Positions 1 to 9,200 of a stretch of 64,000 nucleotides of DNA are shown here, in pieces. The position numbers were made by a program, and so were the translations under genes. Positions within the stretch are counted from its first letter, which is position 1; the number at the start of each line of letters is the position of its first letter. The stretch spans positions 1 to 64,000 of the forward strand of contig JAQXJP010000013.1 in NCBI GenBank assembly GCA_029008875.1, written 5' to 3'. Source of the DNA: Lachnospiraceae bacterium (GTDB lineage: Bacteria > Bacillota > Clostridia > Lachnospirales > Lachnospiraceae). Below the pieces are notes generated by a model, which saw nothing but the letters and a program-made list of their open reading frames with translations, did not search any database and had not been told where the DNA came from.

Positions 1-362
1 CCGCTTTGTGAATCGTAGTTTTCTAGGCGCGGCCTGTGCTTCTTATTACTGTACGACAACCCGTGAACACCACGACGCCTTTGTTTGCCCGGGACGGAGT
101 AAGGCTTCGAACACTAACTGGCTCTAAGACGTGCCGTCCACTTCTTTTATGAGAAAGACCGCGGCTGTGGAACTCCCTTCGGTCAAACAGGTCCTCGCCG
201 CGGTGGTATCAGTGTCCGGGCACGTCAAGAGCCAGTAAGCATTCTGCAGAAATACTCCGCCCTCGGGCAAACAAAGACGCCGCGGTGTCCCCGTCTTGGC
301 GGACAGTAAGTATAAAGAGAAGCACAGGCAAGCCGTCAGAAAACAAGATGCAACAAATAGGT
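1..362. repeat. Long imperfect inverted repeat; candidate structured RNA or MITE-like element
   Basis: Bases from the left edge pair with bases up to about 362 around a centre near 178-180. Clear paired blocks are 5-9 with 353-357, 19-24 with 338-343, 33-43 with 318-328, 65-91 with 264-290, 109-115 with 238-244, 117-125 with 228-236 and 128-135 with 219-226. The 65-91/264-290 block has 23 Watson-Crick pairs and four A/C oppositions on the plus strand, which are all G-U pairs if the minus strand is the RNA. No credible protein is encoded here: the small open frames have no ribosome site and no family resemblance. Because pairing still holds at base 1, the element probably continues outside the window. 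Whether it is transcribed or mobile cannot be told from sequence alone. Confidence 0.7.
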
Positions 363-488
363 TCCGCGGGGAGGCTGCTCGGGTGCCAGGCGGGGAGGTG
401 GCGGTGGGAGGGTGTGGTGATGGCCGTGGCAGTAGGATGGACCCTGAGACCAAAGGGCGATGGCCGTGACAAAAGGAACGTCCCCACG
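363..488. repeat. GC-rich flank with a 12-bp direct repeat and a REP-like motif
   Basis: This stretch has no gene. GATGGCCGTGGC at 419-430 recurs as GATGGCCGTGAC at 459-470, a 40-bp period. Directly after it, on the minus strand, lies GGGGACGTTCCTTTTGTCA (about 467-485), a variant of the GGGGACGTATCTTTTT repeats at 34735-35055. Motifs of this look are scattered in clostridial genomes and are often REP sequences mobilised by IS200-like RAYT transposases; that link is from general knowledge, and no such transposase is in this window. Confidence 0.5.
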
Positions 489-516
489 AAAAAAGGGGCT
501 GCAAACGCAGCCCCTT
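489..516 (-). terminator. Rho-independent terminator of the pyruvate:ferredoxin oxidoreductase gene
   Basis: On the minus strand AAGGGGCTGC, a four-base loop and GCAGCCCCTT are followed by a run of T. It sits 13 bases past the stop codon of the oxidoreductase gene. Confidence 0.9.
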
Positions 517-528
517 AGGGATTCGAAA

Positions 529-3500
529 TTACTCGTTGTCTGTTCCGTAGAGAGCAACCAACTTCTGCAAGTGAGCGAAACGCTCGGTTGCAGCCTTTTC
601 AGACTCAGCGAAGAGTCTTTCAGCACGCTCCGGGAAAGGCTTAATCAGACGAGTATAACGAGCCTCGTTGTTCAAGAAATCCTGGTAAGAACCGTCACCG
701 GCCTTGGAGGTCAGAGTGAATGGATTCTTGCCTTCTGCCTTGAGCATCGGATTGAATGAGAACAGATTCCAGTAACCTGCAGTTACTGCCTTCTTCATCT
801 CATCCTGGCAATGGTTCATACCGCCCTTTGCAATACCGTGAAGCTCACATGGAGCGTATCCGATAATGAGGGAAGGTCCGTTGTACGCCTCTGCCTCAGC
901 GATAGCCTTAACAGCCTGTGCCGGGTTAGCGCCAAGTGCGATCTGTGCAACGTATACATATCCGTAGCTCATAGCGATCTCTGCAAGAGACTTCTTGCCG
1001 ATCTCCTTACCTGCTGCTGCGAACTGACATACCTCACCGATGTTGGAAGCCTTAGAAGCCTGACCACCGGTATTGGAGTACATCTCGGTATCGAATACCA
1101 TAACGTTCACGTTCTCGCCGGAAGCAAGTACATGATCCAATCCGCCGAATCCGATATCGTATGCCCATCCGTCACCACCGAAGATCCATACGGACTTCTT
1201 AGCAAGGTAATCCTTCTTCTCAAGAGCTGCCTTTGCATCCGGGCATCCGGCTGCTGCTGCCTTCTCGAGTTCCGCTACAAGAGCTTCTGTCGCAGGAGTA
1301 TTTGCCTTGGTGTCGTATTTAGTATCCATAAATGCATCAAATGCAGCCTTGAGTTCTGCGGATGCCTTGTCGGAAGTCGCACAAGCCTTTGCAGACTCGA
1401 TTGCCATCTCACGAATGTAGTTCTGTCCGACAAACATTCCCAAACCATGCTCTGCGTTGTCCTCGAACAGGGAGTTAGACCAAGCCGGTCCCTTCTTGCT
1501 GTCCTTATTGACAGTGTATGGAGAGGTTGCTGCCGGGTTACCCCAGATAGAAGAACATCCTGTTGCATTGGAGATATACATCTGCTCACCGAAGAGCTGG
1601 GTAATAAGTCTAGCGTAAGAGGTCTCTGCACAGCCTGCACATGATCCTGAGAACTCAAGCAACGGCTGGTTGAACTGTGATCCCTTAGGAGTGAGATCGG
1701 ACAATCCGATATCCTTTTTGCCAACATTTGCAACTAAGTAATCAAATACCGGCTGCTGCTCTGCCTGTGATTCCTGCGGAACCATAGCGATTGCTGCAGT
1801 AGGACATACAGTGATACACTCGCCACATCCCATACAATCAAGAGGAGAAACGGTCATGGTATACTTGTACTCGCCTGCCTTCGGCTTCATATCTGCAAGC
1901 TTGATTGCTGCTGGAGCAGCCTTCACTTCCTCATCATTCAGGAGGAACGGACGAATGGTTGCATGGGAACATACAAATGCACAGTTGTTACACTGGATAC
2001 ACTTCTCTGCATCCCACTCCGGTACGGTTACGGCGGTACCACGCTTCTCATATGCGGAAGCTCCGGTTACGAACTGGCCATCAACCATATCCTTGAAAGC
2101 GGAAACCGGAAGGCTGTCACCATCCATCTTAGAAATCGGCTCAAGAAGTTCATTCACCAACTTCACAACTTCCGGACGACCGGTCTTCTCCGGCTTCGGA
2201 GCATCTGCCTCCGGATTGGACCAGGATGCAGGAACCTCTACCTTATGGACAGCATCTACACCGGCATCGATTGCCTTGTAGTTCATCTCTACGACTGCGT
2301 CACCCTTCTTGGAGTAGGACTTCTTAGCAGCCTGCTTCATGTAGTCAATTGCCTCGTCAATCGGCATTACATCAGCAAGCTTGAAGAATGCTGACTGAAG
2401 AATGGTGTTGGTTCTCTTGCCCATACCAATCTCGATAGCCTTGTCGATTGCGTTGATGGTGTACAACTGAATGTTGTTGTCCGCAATATATTTCTTGGAA
2501 GCAGCGTCCAACTTGGTAGCAAGCTCCTCGTCAGACCACTGGCAGTTAATCATGAATACTCCTCCCGGCTTAACATCCTGAACCATCTTCATTCCCTGGA
2601 TAACGTATGCAGGGTTGTGACATGCTACGAAGTCAGCCTGGTTGATGTAATATGGGCTTCTAATTGGAAGATCACCAAAACGCAGGTGGGAAATGGTAAC
2701 ACCACCGGTCTTCTTGGAATCATACTGGAAGTATGCCTGAATGTACTTGTCGGTATGGTCACCGATAATCTTGGTAGAGTTCTTGTTGGCACCTACAGTA
2801 CCGTCTCCACCGAGACCCCAGAACTTGCACTCCTTGGTACCCGGAGCAGAAGTAATCGGAGCCGGCTTAACCTCCGGCAAGCTCAAGTTGGTAACATCAT
2901 CCACGATACCCAGAGTGAAGCGATGCTTCGGAGCATCCTTCTCCAATTCGGTGTATACAGCGAATACGGAAGAAGGAGGAGTATCCTTGGATCCGAGTCC
3001 GTAACGTCCGCCAACCAGTACAACGTCGTTCATTCCTGCCTCGCGAAGAGTGGTTGCAACGTCAAGGTAAAGCGGCTCGCCCAGTGAACCAGGCTCCTTG
3101 GTTCTGTCTAATACTGCAATCTTCTTGACGGTCTTCGGAATCACCTTGAGAAGAGCTTCGGAAGACCATGGACGGTACAGACGAACCTTAACGAGTCCGA
3201 CCTTCTCTCCCTTGGCGGTTAAGTAATCGATTACTTCCTCTGCCACATCGTTGATAGATCCCATAGCGATAATCACACGTTCCGCATCCGGAGCACCATA
3301 GTAGTTGAACAAACCGTAGTTTGTGCCAAGCTTCTCGTTGATCTTGTTCATGTACTTCTCAACAACTGCCGGAAGTGCATCATATGCGGTATTACATGCC
3401 TCACGATGCTGGAAGAATACGTCTCCGTTCTCGTGTGAACCACGTGCTGATGGATGATTTGGATTCAAAGCGTGTGCACGGAACTCTGCAACAGCGTCCA

Positions 3501-4089
3501 TATTGCACATTTCCTTCAAATCTTCATAATCCCACTTCTCGATCTTCTGAATCTCGTGAGAGGTACGGAATCCGTCAAAGAAATTAATAAACGGAACTTT
3601 GCCCTCAAGGGCTGCAAGATGTGCAACCGGGCTTAAATCCATTACTTCCTGTGGGTTTGTCTCACAGAGCATTGCGAAACCTGTCTGACGACAAGCATAC
3701 ACGTCACTGTGATCACCAAAAATATTCAATGCATGAGATGCAACGGTACGTGCAGATACATCAAATACACATGGCAACTGCTCACCGGCAATCTTGTACA
3801 TATTCGGGATCATAAGCAAAAGTCCCTGAGATGCGGTGAAAGTAGTTGTAAGAGCACCGGCTGCCAAAGAACCGTGTACGGTACCGGCTGCACCAGCCTC
3901 TGATTCCATCTCAACAACCTTAACGGTATTGCCGAAGATGTTCTTTCTTCCCTCTGCTGACCACTGGTCTACAAAGTCAGCCATTGGGCTTGAAGGTGTG
4001 ATAGGATAGATTCCTGCTACTTCTGTGTAAGCATAAGCTACATGAGCGGCAGCGGTATTACCATCCATAGATTGTTTTGCTCTAGGCAT
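529..4089 (-). CDS. nifJ: Pyruvate:ferredoxin (flavodoxin) oxidoreductase, homodimeric type
   Basis: This cytoplasmic enzyme oxidises pyruvate and CoA to acetyl-CoA and CO2 and passes electrons to ferredoxin, a central step of anaerobic fermentation. The 1186-residue length matches the fused single-chain family. The N-terminal pyrimidine-binding domain begins within the first 30 residues (YTEVAGIYPITPSSPMAD). Two 4Fe-4S motifs follow near residues 697 (CIQCNNC) and 755 (CMGCGEC). The C-terminal thiamine diphosphate domain carries GDGWAYDIGFGGLDHV and YSNTGGQ around residues 970-1020. The start is preceded by AGGAGG, seven bases upstream. It is monocistronic by appearance, with its own promoter and terminator. 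Family identification is very secure. Confidence 0.98.
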   Translation of the reverse strand: MPRAKQSMDGNTAAAHVAYAYTEVAGIYPITPSSPMADFVDQWSAEGRKNIFGNTVKVVEMESEAGAAGTVHGSLAAGALTTTFTASQGLLLMIPNMYKIAGEQLPCVFDVSARTVASHALNIFGDHSDVYACRQTGFAMLCETNPQEVMDLSPVAHLAALEGKVPFINFFDGFRTSHEIQKIEKWDYEDLKEMCNMDAVAEFRAHALNPNHPSARGSHENGDVFFQHREACNTAYDALPAVVEKYMNKINEKLGTNYGLFNYYGAPDAERVIIAMGSINDVAEEVIDYLTAKGEKVGLVKVRLYRPWSSEALLKVIPKTVKKIAVLDRTKEPGSLGEPLYLDVATTLREAGMNDVVLVGGRYGLGSKDTPPSSVFAVYTELEKDAPKHRFTLGIVDDVTNLSLPEVKPAPITSAPGTKECKFWGLGGDGTVGANKNSTKIIGDHTDKYIQAYFQYDSKKTGGVTISHLRFGDLPIRSPYYINQADFVACHNPAYVIQGMKMVQDVKPGGVFMINCQWSDEELATKLDAASKKYIADNNIQLYTINAIDKAIEIGMGKRTNTILQSAFFKLADVMPIDEAIDYMKQAAKKSYSKKGDAVVEMNYKAIDAGVDAVHKVEVPASWSNPEADAPKPEKTGRPEVVKLVNELLEPISKMDGDSLPVSAFKDMVDGQFVTGASAYEKRGTAVTVPEWDAEKCIQCNNCAFVCSHATIRPFLLNDEEVKAAPAAIKLADMKPKAGEYKYTMTVSPLDCMGCGECITVCPTAAIAMVPQESQAEQQPVFDYLVANVGKKDIGLSDLTPKGSQFNQPLLEFSGSCAGCAETSYARLITQLFGEQMYISNATGCSSIWGNPAATSPYTVNKDSKKGPAWSNSLFEDNAEHGLGMFVGQNYIREMAIESAKACATSDKASAELKAAFDAFMDTKYDTKANTPATEALVAELEKAAAAGCPDAKAALEKKDYLAKKSVWIFGGDGWAYDIGFGGLDHVLASGENVNVMVFDTEMYSNTGGQASKASNIGEVCQFAAAGKEIGKKSLAEIAMSYGYVYVAQIALGANPAQAVKAIAEAEAYNGPSLIIGYAPCELHGIAKGGMNHCQDEMKKAVTAGYWNLFSFNPMLKAEGKNPFTLTSKAGDGSYQDFLNNEARYTRLIKPFPERAERLFAESEKAATERFAHLQKLVALYGTDNE

Positions 4090-4150
4090 GTTTATTTCCT
4101 CCTTATGTGTTCATGAGCACACTCTCTTAAAAGTTGCTCATTTTGCCATT

Positions 4151-4179
4151 ATTTTAGCACTTAATGATTTTTGTGTAAA
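4151..4179 (-). promoter_or_regulatory. Sigma-A type promoter for nifJ
   Basis: Minus strand TTTACA (4174-4179), a 17-base spacer and TAAAAT (4151-4156), preceded by TG-like GTGC. It lies about 60 bases upstream of the nifJ start codon. Confidence 0.65.
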
Positions 4180-4222
4180 GAAAGGATGGACCGCAAAACT
4201 GTTCAAAATCAAAAACAATTTC

Positions 4223-7200
4223 TTATTCCGTGTCCCCCCAGTAAAGGCTTTCAAATTCACCCACCTTAATCGGCTTATTGCACAGGTAGCCCTGACCGTG
4301 CTCAAATCCGTTTTGCTGCAGGAACTCCTCCTGCTGCTCCGTCTCAATCCCCTCGAAGATAATCTCTTTTCCGGCAATCTGAACCAATTTTCCGATCTGG
4401 ACAATCATGTTGCGATTCTGCTCGCTGTCCAGGCGATCCAAAAAGCTCTTGTCCATCTTCACCACGTCCGCAGGCAAGTCCGTCAGGACAGAGAGGGCTG
4501 AATAGCCGGTTCCAAAATCATCGATGGCCACGCGGAATCCCCTGTTCCGAAGCTCCTGCATGCATTTCTGCAAGGTATCCCGATTCTTGACGAACACTCC
4601 CTCCGTGATCTCAATCTCTATGTACTGTGGAAGAACATCATACTTGCCCATAATCATCCGGATTCGGTTTATAAATTCCGTACCATCCCCCTCGAAATGT
4701 TTGCCGGAAAAATTGGTGGAGATGACGCACATTTTTTTGTGTTGATGCTGCCACCTGGAGAGGGTTTTCAGCACCTCCTCAAAGATGAAGAAATCCAGTT
4801 CCGTGATATATCCGATCTTCTCTATGGGACCGATGAACACTCCCGGGGGCCAAATGGTTCCGTCCGGCTTCTGCCATCTGGCAAGGGCCTCCGCCCCATA
4901 GACCTCCCTGCTGCCCACAATAAATTTGGGTTGAAGATATATGCGGAAATCTGCCCGATAGAGAGCCTCGTAAAACTCGCCGATAACCCGCTGTTCTTCC
5001 TGCCTCTGTGTTCGAAACGTGGTGTCGAAGAATCTCACCCCAGTCTTGTGGGAACCCTTGGCTTTTTTCCATGCCAGGTTTGCATTCTCAAATGCCTGAT
5101 CAATATCTATATTCAAGTTCTCAAACACGTAGATTCCCGCCGTGATACCAAAGCTGCTGCTGGAATACTGGTGGTTCTGCATGTTGGAAAATCGCTGATG
5201 CTGGGAGACAATCTCCCTCTCCAGCTGTTCCCGGTCTGCCGCTGACACCAGCATCACAAAGAAGTCGGAGTACAACCGGCATCCCAGTTTGAAAAAGGGC
5301 TGATTCATGTAGTCCATGGCAAACACTTTCAAAGCGTTGTCCCCCACCTGATACCCGTAGTTTTCGTTGACATATCCGAAATTGTTGAGGTCCAGATACT
5401 CCAGCGCATACACCCTATCCGAGTCTGCTGCAGCCATGGTTCTGCGGCCCAGCATCCTGAAGGACTCGTAATTGTACAAACCGGTCAATTGATCCTTCAT
5501 CTGAAGCTGCTGCATGGCAACCTTGCTCTTATTCACCTGGTAGCGCAGGGAGACGAAAATGGCGATGGTACGGGTCAGTTCCCGGAACATTTCCAGCTCA
5601 TTCTGCTCAAAAACCCGCTCATTGTTGCGGGCAATGAAATAAATCTGTCCCGTATGTTCCGAAACGTACTCATAGCGTGCCGCCACCATAATCCGTTCTA
5701 CCGTCTTGGCCTCCTCCGGCATCCCGGAATACGCCCCGCCTCTAGGCAGATAGATTGGCACATGCATCACCATCACTTCCCCGGTATCATGCTCGTCCAA
5801 TTCCGGAACCAGATTCTGAATCACCCTCCGCTCGAAGTACCCTCTTCCGTTTCCGAAACAGTTGGTAAGCAGCAGGGTATTCTCTTCCTTTGTATTTTCC
5901 GTGACCGCCACAAATTCCAGGTCGTACCTTGTGCCGATTTGATTGATCAACAGATTCAAGGATCCGTCGATGTCTCTGGCATGGGTCATCAGACTCACAG
6001 CAAAGGCGAGGAAATCCTTGTCGCTCTGATTAATCTCCTGCCTCTGTTCCAGGGTTTTCTTCTTCTTGTGAATCGGTCCCACATCGCTGGTCTGGGCCAG
6101 CTGGAAGGCATTTTTCCCTCCTGTTTTTGCCCGGTACATGGCGTGGTCCGCCTTCTCAAACAACTCCTGGTAGTTGCTTCCGTCCTTGCCGTAGAAGGAG
6201 AGCCCCACACTGATGGAAATCTTGCGGGACATCTCGCTCCCGGTGTATTCCCGCTCCATAATCTGACACAGACTTTTGGCCTTTTCAATGGCCGTCTCCT
6301 CGGAGGCATCCTTCATGAACACCACAAACTCATCTCCGCCCACACGGCCCACAATGTCATCACTGCGGAACTGATCTCGGATGGCGCTGGCCACGTCACA
6401 AATCACCGTGTCCCCGAAGGTGTGTCCGAAGGTATCGTTGATTCCCTTAAAATTGTCGATATCGATAACATAGAGCACATGCTTGCCGGAAGGGAAATCC
6501 AGAATCTGCTTCTGGATTGCAGACTGCGTCTCCGTCTTGTTGAGCAGCTTAGTCAGGGGGTCTCTCCGAATCTCCTCCTGGAGGGCCTTATCTTTGTCTA
6601 TGTTATAGGAACGACCGATAATCCGTGACACCCGGCCATCATCATCGCAGATACTGCGATAGTAAACACGATGCCACACATACTTTTGGACGTCGTCCCG
6701 CCGATTCAGATTCAACCGCAAATCGCAGTTTCCCGAGATTTCTTCCACGGCCGCCTCCCGCATGACCTTGACATAGGTGTCCTGATCCAGGGGGTGCACC
6801 TGCTTTACCCCATCGATAAAATCCACGTAATAATCTTCGTAGGGTTCCTCCTCCCCCCGAAGCTTCTGCAGCCGGGCGGGCACCAGACTTTTCCAACTGA
6901 CCACATCAATATCGAAGGGAATCTCCTCCGTCAAATCCTCCAGCATCTGATACTGTTTCCGGACAATCTTCAGATCCGCCTCCGCCTCTTTCTGGGCAGA
7001 GATATCCATCAGCTGAATTTCAACAAGGGGTTCCGTCCCCTGCATGCGCAGGAAGGAGCAATCCATCTGAAACCACTGCATATCGTTGGAGTTTATCCTC
7101 TTGCGAAATTGGCACTGAGACTTCTTCCTCTGGATGGATGCCATCTCAAGACACGCCAAAACGACAGAAAAATCCCTGGAATACACGATACGTTCCAGAC

Positions 7201-7348
7201 GCTCCTGATCAAAATAATCCGCCTCGCCGATTCCGACCATCTTGCGAAAGCTCTTGTTGGCAACCACGATTTCCCAATCGTGACTGTATTTGAGAATTGC
7301 AACGCCAATGGGCAGATCCAATTCCTCAATCATATCTTCTCTCATCAT
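4223..7348 (-). CDS. PAS-GGDEF-GAF-GGDEF-EAL cyclic-di-GMP signalling protein
   Basis: A 1041-residue cytoplasmic protein with no membrane segment that probably makes and/or degrades cyclic di-GMP. Residues about 10-120 and 140-260 look like PAS sensor domains. A GGDEF domain follows, with an intact GGDEF at 337-341 and an RSDD inhibitory-site motif five residues before it. Residues about 440-620 look like a GAF domain. A second GGDEF-like domain (about 630-790) is degenerate, with SDFF where GGDEF should be. The C-terminal EAL domain keeps EAL, IEITE, DDFGTGYSAL, KMDKSF, EGIET and GQGY, so phosphodiesterase activity is likely. The ATG at 7348 has a GGAG 12 bases upstream; the methionine five codons later is an alternative start. 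Net direction of activity cannot be predicted. Confidence 0.92.
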   Translation of the reverse strand: MMREDMIEELDLPIGVAILKYSHDWEIVVANKSFRKMVGIGEADYFDQERLERIVYSRDFSVVLACLEMASIQRKKSQCQFRKRINSNDMQWFQMDCSFLRMQGTEPLVEIQLMDISAQKEAEADLKIVRKQYQMLEDLTEEIPFDIDVVSWKSLVPARLQKLRGEEEPYEDYYVDFIDGVKQVHPLDQDTYVKVMREAAVEEISGNCDLRLNLNRRDDVQKYVWHRVYYRSICDDDGRVSRIIGRSYNIDKDKALQEEIRRDPLTKLLNKTETQSAIQKQILDFPSGKHVLYVIDIDNFKGINDTFGHTFGDTVICDVASAIRDQFRSDDIVGRVGGDEFVVFMKDASEETAIEKAKSLCQIMEREYTGSEMSRKISISVGLSFYGKDGSNYQELFEKADHAMYRAKTGGKNAFQLAQTSDVGPIHKKKKTLEQRQEINQSDKDFLAFAVSLMTHARDIDGSLNLLINQIGTRYDLEFVAVTENTKEENTLLLTNCFGNGRGYFERRVIQNLVPELDEHDTGEVMVMHVPIYLPRGGAYSGMPEEAKTVERIMVAARYEYVSEHTGQIYFIARNNERVFEQNELEMFRELTRTIAIFVSLRYQVNKSKVAMQQLQMKDQLTGLYNYESFRMLGRRTMAAADSDRVYALEYLDLNNFGYVNENYGYQVGDNALKVFAMDYMNQPFFKLGCRLYSDFFVMLVSAADREQLEREIVSQHQRFSNMQNHQYSSSSFGITAGIYVFENLNIDIDQAFENANLAWKKAKGSHKTGVRFFDTTFRTQRQEEQRVIGEFYEALYRADFRIYLQPKFIVGSREVYGAEALARWQKPDGTIWPPGVFIGPIEKIGYITELDFFIFEEVLKTLSRWQHQHKKMCVISTNFSGKHFEGDGTEFINRIRMIMGKYDVLPQYIEIEITEGVFVKNRDTLQKCMQELRNRGFRVAIDDFGTGYSALSVLTDLPADVVKMDKSFLDRLDSEQNRNMIVQIGKLVQIAGKEIIFEGIETEQQEEFLQQNGFEHGQGYLCNKPIKVGEFESLYWGDTE

Positions 7349-7383
7349 AAAAAAACCAAACTCCGTTCCCGTTAGTGAACAAC

Positions 7384-7412
7384 ATTATACCATTGTTTCT
7401 CCCATTTTCCAA
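7384..7412 (-). promoter_or_regulatory. Sigma-A type promoter for the GGDEF-EAL gene
   Basis: Minus strand TTGGAA (7407-7412), 17-base spacer, perfect TATAAT (7384-7389), about 35 bases before the coding sequence and divergent from the ABC-F promoter. Confidence 0.75.
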
Positions 7413-7441
7413 TAAGAACCCTATAGTAAATAAGAAAATAC

Positions 7442-7469
7442 TTGCAAAAATTCGATTATACGATAAAAT
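7442..7469 (+). promoter_or_regulatory. Putative sigma-A promoter for the ABC-F gene
   Basis: TTGCAA (7442-7447), 16-base spacer, TAAAAT (7464-7469), about 60 bases upstream of the ATG at 7529. Confidence 0.55.
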
Positions 7470-7528
7470 GGAATTCGATTGTTTGTTTTAAGAAAAATAA
7501 TATAGGCTCAAGATAGAAAGGGTATATT

Positions 7529-9169
7529 ATGATTAGTGCAAATAACATTACGTTAAGACTTGGAAAAAAGGCTCTGTTTGAGGATGTCAACATCAAGTTT
7601 ACCGAGGGGAACTGTTACGGATTGATTGGTGCCAACGGCGCCGGGAAATCCACCTTCCTCAAAATCTTATCCGGACAGTTGGAACCCACCAGCGGAGATA
7701 TTGTGATTACGCCGGGACAGAGACTTTCCTTTTTACAGCAGGATCACTTCAAATACGACGAATACACCGTACTTGATACCGTCATCATGGGCAACAAACG
7801 CCTCTACGATATCATGAAGGAGAAGGATGCCATCTACATGAAGGAGGATTTCTCCGACGAGGATGGAATCCGGGCCAGCGAACTTGAGGCAGAATTTGCG
7901 GATATGGACGGATGGAACGCGGAATCCGACGCCGCTACTCTCCTGAACGGACTGGGCGTGCCCACGGAGGAGCACTACACCATGATGGCCGATCTCCCGG
8001 GCGCCATGAAAGTCAAGGTACTCCTTGCCCAGGCACTGTTCGGAAATCCGGACATTTTGCTCCTCGACGAGCCTACCAACCACCTGGATCTGGATGCGAT
8101 TGCATGGCTGGAGGAATTCCTCATCAACTTTGAGAACACCGTCATCGTCGTATCCCATGACCGCTATTTCCTCAACAAGGTGTGCACCAACATCGCGGAT
8201 ATGGATTACGGCAAGATTCAGCTCTATGCCGGAAACTACGATTTCTGGTATGAGTCCAGCCAGCTCATCGTTCGCCAGATGAAGGAAGCCAACAAGAAAA
8301 AAGAGGAAAAAATCAAAGAGTTGCAGGATTTCATCCAGCGTTTCTCCGCAAACGCTTCCAAATCCAAGCAGGCAACTTCCCGCAAGCGCGCTCTTGAAAA
8401 AATTCAGTTGGATGAGATTCGCCCGTCCAGCCGCAAATATCCCTACATCGATTTCCGCCCGGAGCGTGAAATCGGCAACGATGTACTCTTTGTGGAGGGT
8501 ATCTCCAAAACCATCGATGGGGTAAAGGTGTTGGACAACGTCACCTTCACCGTAAACCACGATGACAAAATTGCCTTCGTGGGTGGCAACGAGCTTGCCA
8601 AGACCACCCTCTTCAAGATTCTTGCCGGTGAGTTGGAGCCGGATGAGGGAACCTACAAATGGGGCGTCACCACCAGCCAGTCCTACTTTCCCAAGGATAA
8701 CACAGCCATTTTCGATACCGATGATTTGATCGTGGATTGGCTGACCACCTATTCCGAGATCAAGGATGCCACCTATGTTCGTGGTTTCCTGGGACGTATG
8801 CTCTTTGCCGGGGAAGACGGTGTGAAGAAAATGCGCGTGCTGTCCGGAGGTGAGAAGGTTCGTGTTCTTCTCTCCCGCATGATGATCATGGGAAGCAACG
8901 TGCTGATGTTTGACGAACCTACGGACCACCTGGATATGGAATCCATCACCGCCCTCAACAACGGAATGATCAAATTCCCGGGCGTTATCCTGTTCTCCTG
9001 CCGAGATCATCAGGTCGTCCAGACCACCGCAAACAGAATTATCGAATTTCTCCCGGACGGATCCTTTATCGACAAGGTGTCCACCTACGATGAGTATCTG
9101 GAGAGCGATGTCATGGCGAGAAAACGTCAGGTCTACAACATGTCAGCGGATGAGGAGGCTGACAACTAA
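7529..9169 (+). CDS. ABC-F family ATPase, YbiT-like
   Basis: A soluble protein of 546 residues with two ABC ATPase domains and no membrane segments, typical of ABC-F proteins that act on ribosomes. Domain one has a good Walker A (GANGAGKS, about residue 36) and Walker B (LLLDEPTNHLD), but LPGAM replaces the usual LSGG signature. The linker carries the YbiT-like FSANASKSKQATSRKR stretch. In domain two the signature LSGGEKVRVLL and MFDEPTDHLD are intact, whereas Walker A reads GGNELAKTT instead of GxxGxGKS/T and the switch histidine region reads SCRDHQ rather than SHDR. The overall match to YbiT is strong along its length. Its role, whether housekeeping translation factor or resistance, is not evident. 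It is a single plus-strand gene among minus-strand neighbours, with its own promoter and a shared terminator. Confidence 0.93.
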   Translation: MISANNITLRLGKKALFEDVNIKFTEGNCYGLIGANGAGKSTFLKILSGQLEPTSGDIVITPGQRLSFLQQDHFKYDEYTVLDTVIMGNKRLYDIMKEKDAIYMKEDFSDEDGIRASELEAEFADMDGWNAESDAATLLNGLGVPTEEHYTMMADLPGAMKVKVLLAQALFGNPDILLLDEPTNHLDLDAIAWLEEFLINFENTVIVVSHDRYFLNKVCTNIADMDYGKIQLYAGNYDFWYESSQLIVRQMKEANKKKEEKIKELQDFIQRFSANASKSKQATSRKRALEKIQLDEIRPSSRKYPYIDFRPEREIGNDVLFVEGISKTIDGVKVLDNVTFTVNHDDKIAFVGGNELAKTTLFKILAGELEPDEGTYKWGVTTSQSYFPKDNTAIFDTDDLIVDWLTTYSEIKDATYVRGFLGRMLFAGEDGVKKMRVLSGGEKVRVLLSRMMIMGSNVLMFDEPTDHLDMESITALNNGMIKFPGVILFSCRDHQVVQTTANRIIEFLPDGSFIDKVSTYDEYLESDVMARKRQVYNMSADEEADN

Positions 9170-9200
9170 GTCTCCCTTCTCTCTCGTGAGCGCAAACAAA

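Noticed and set aside
1-180. Reading the complement without reversing gives a 59-codon open stretch
   Set aside because: That reading direction has no biological meaning; it is taken as coincidence in a GC-rich, self-complementary region.
124-759. Several small open frames on both strands at the left edge, up to 126 codons
   Set aside because: They lie in the long inverted repeat or opposite nifJ, have no ribosome site, are rich in Pro, Arg and Ser, and resemble no family.
7349-7528. Possible riboswitch or small RNA between the divergent GGDEF-EAL and ABC-F genes
   Set aside because: Only two promoters were recognised; no convincing stem or known aptamer motif was seen in the 180 bases.
7733-9010. 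A 425-codon minus-strand open frame opposite the ABC-F gene
   Set aside because: Antisense shadow with no start signal; the ABC-F gene is secure.
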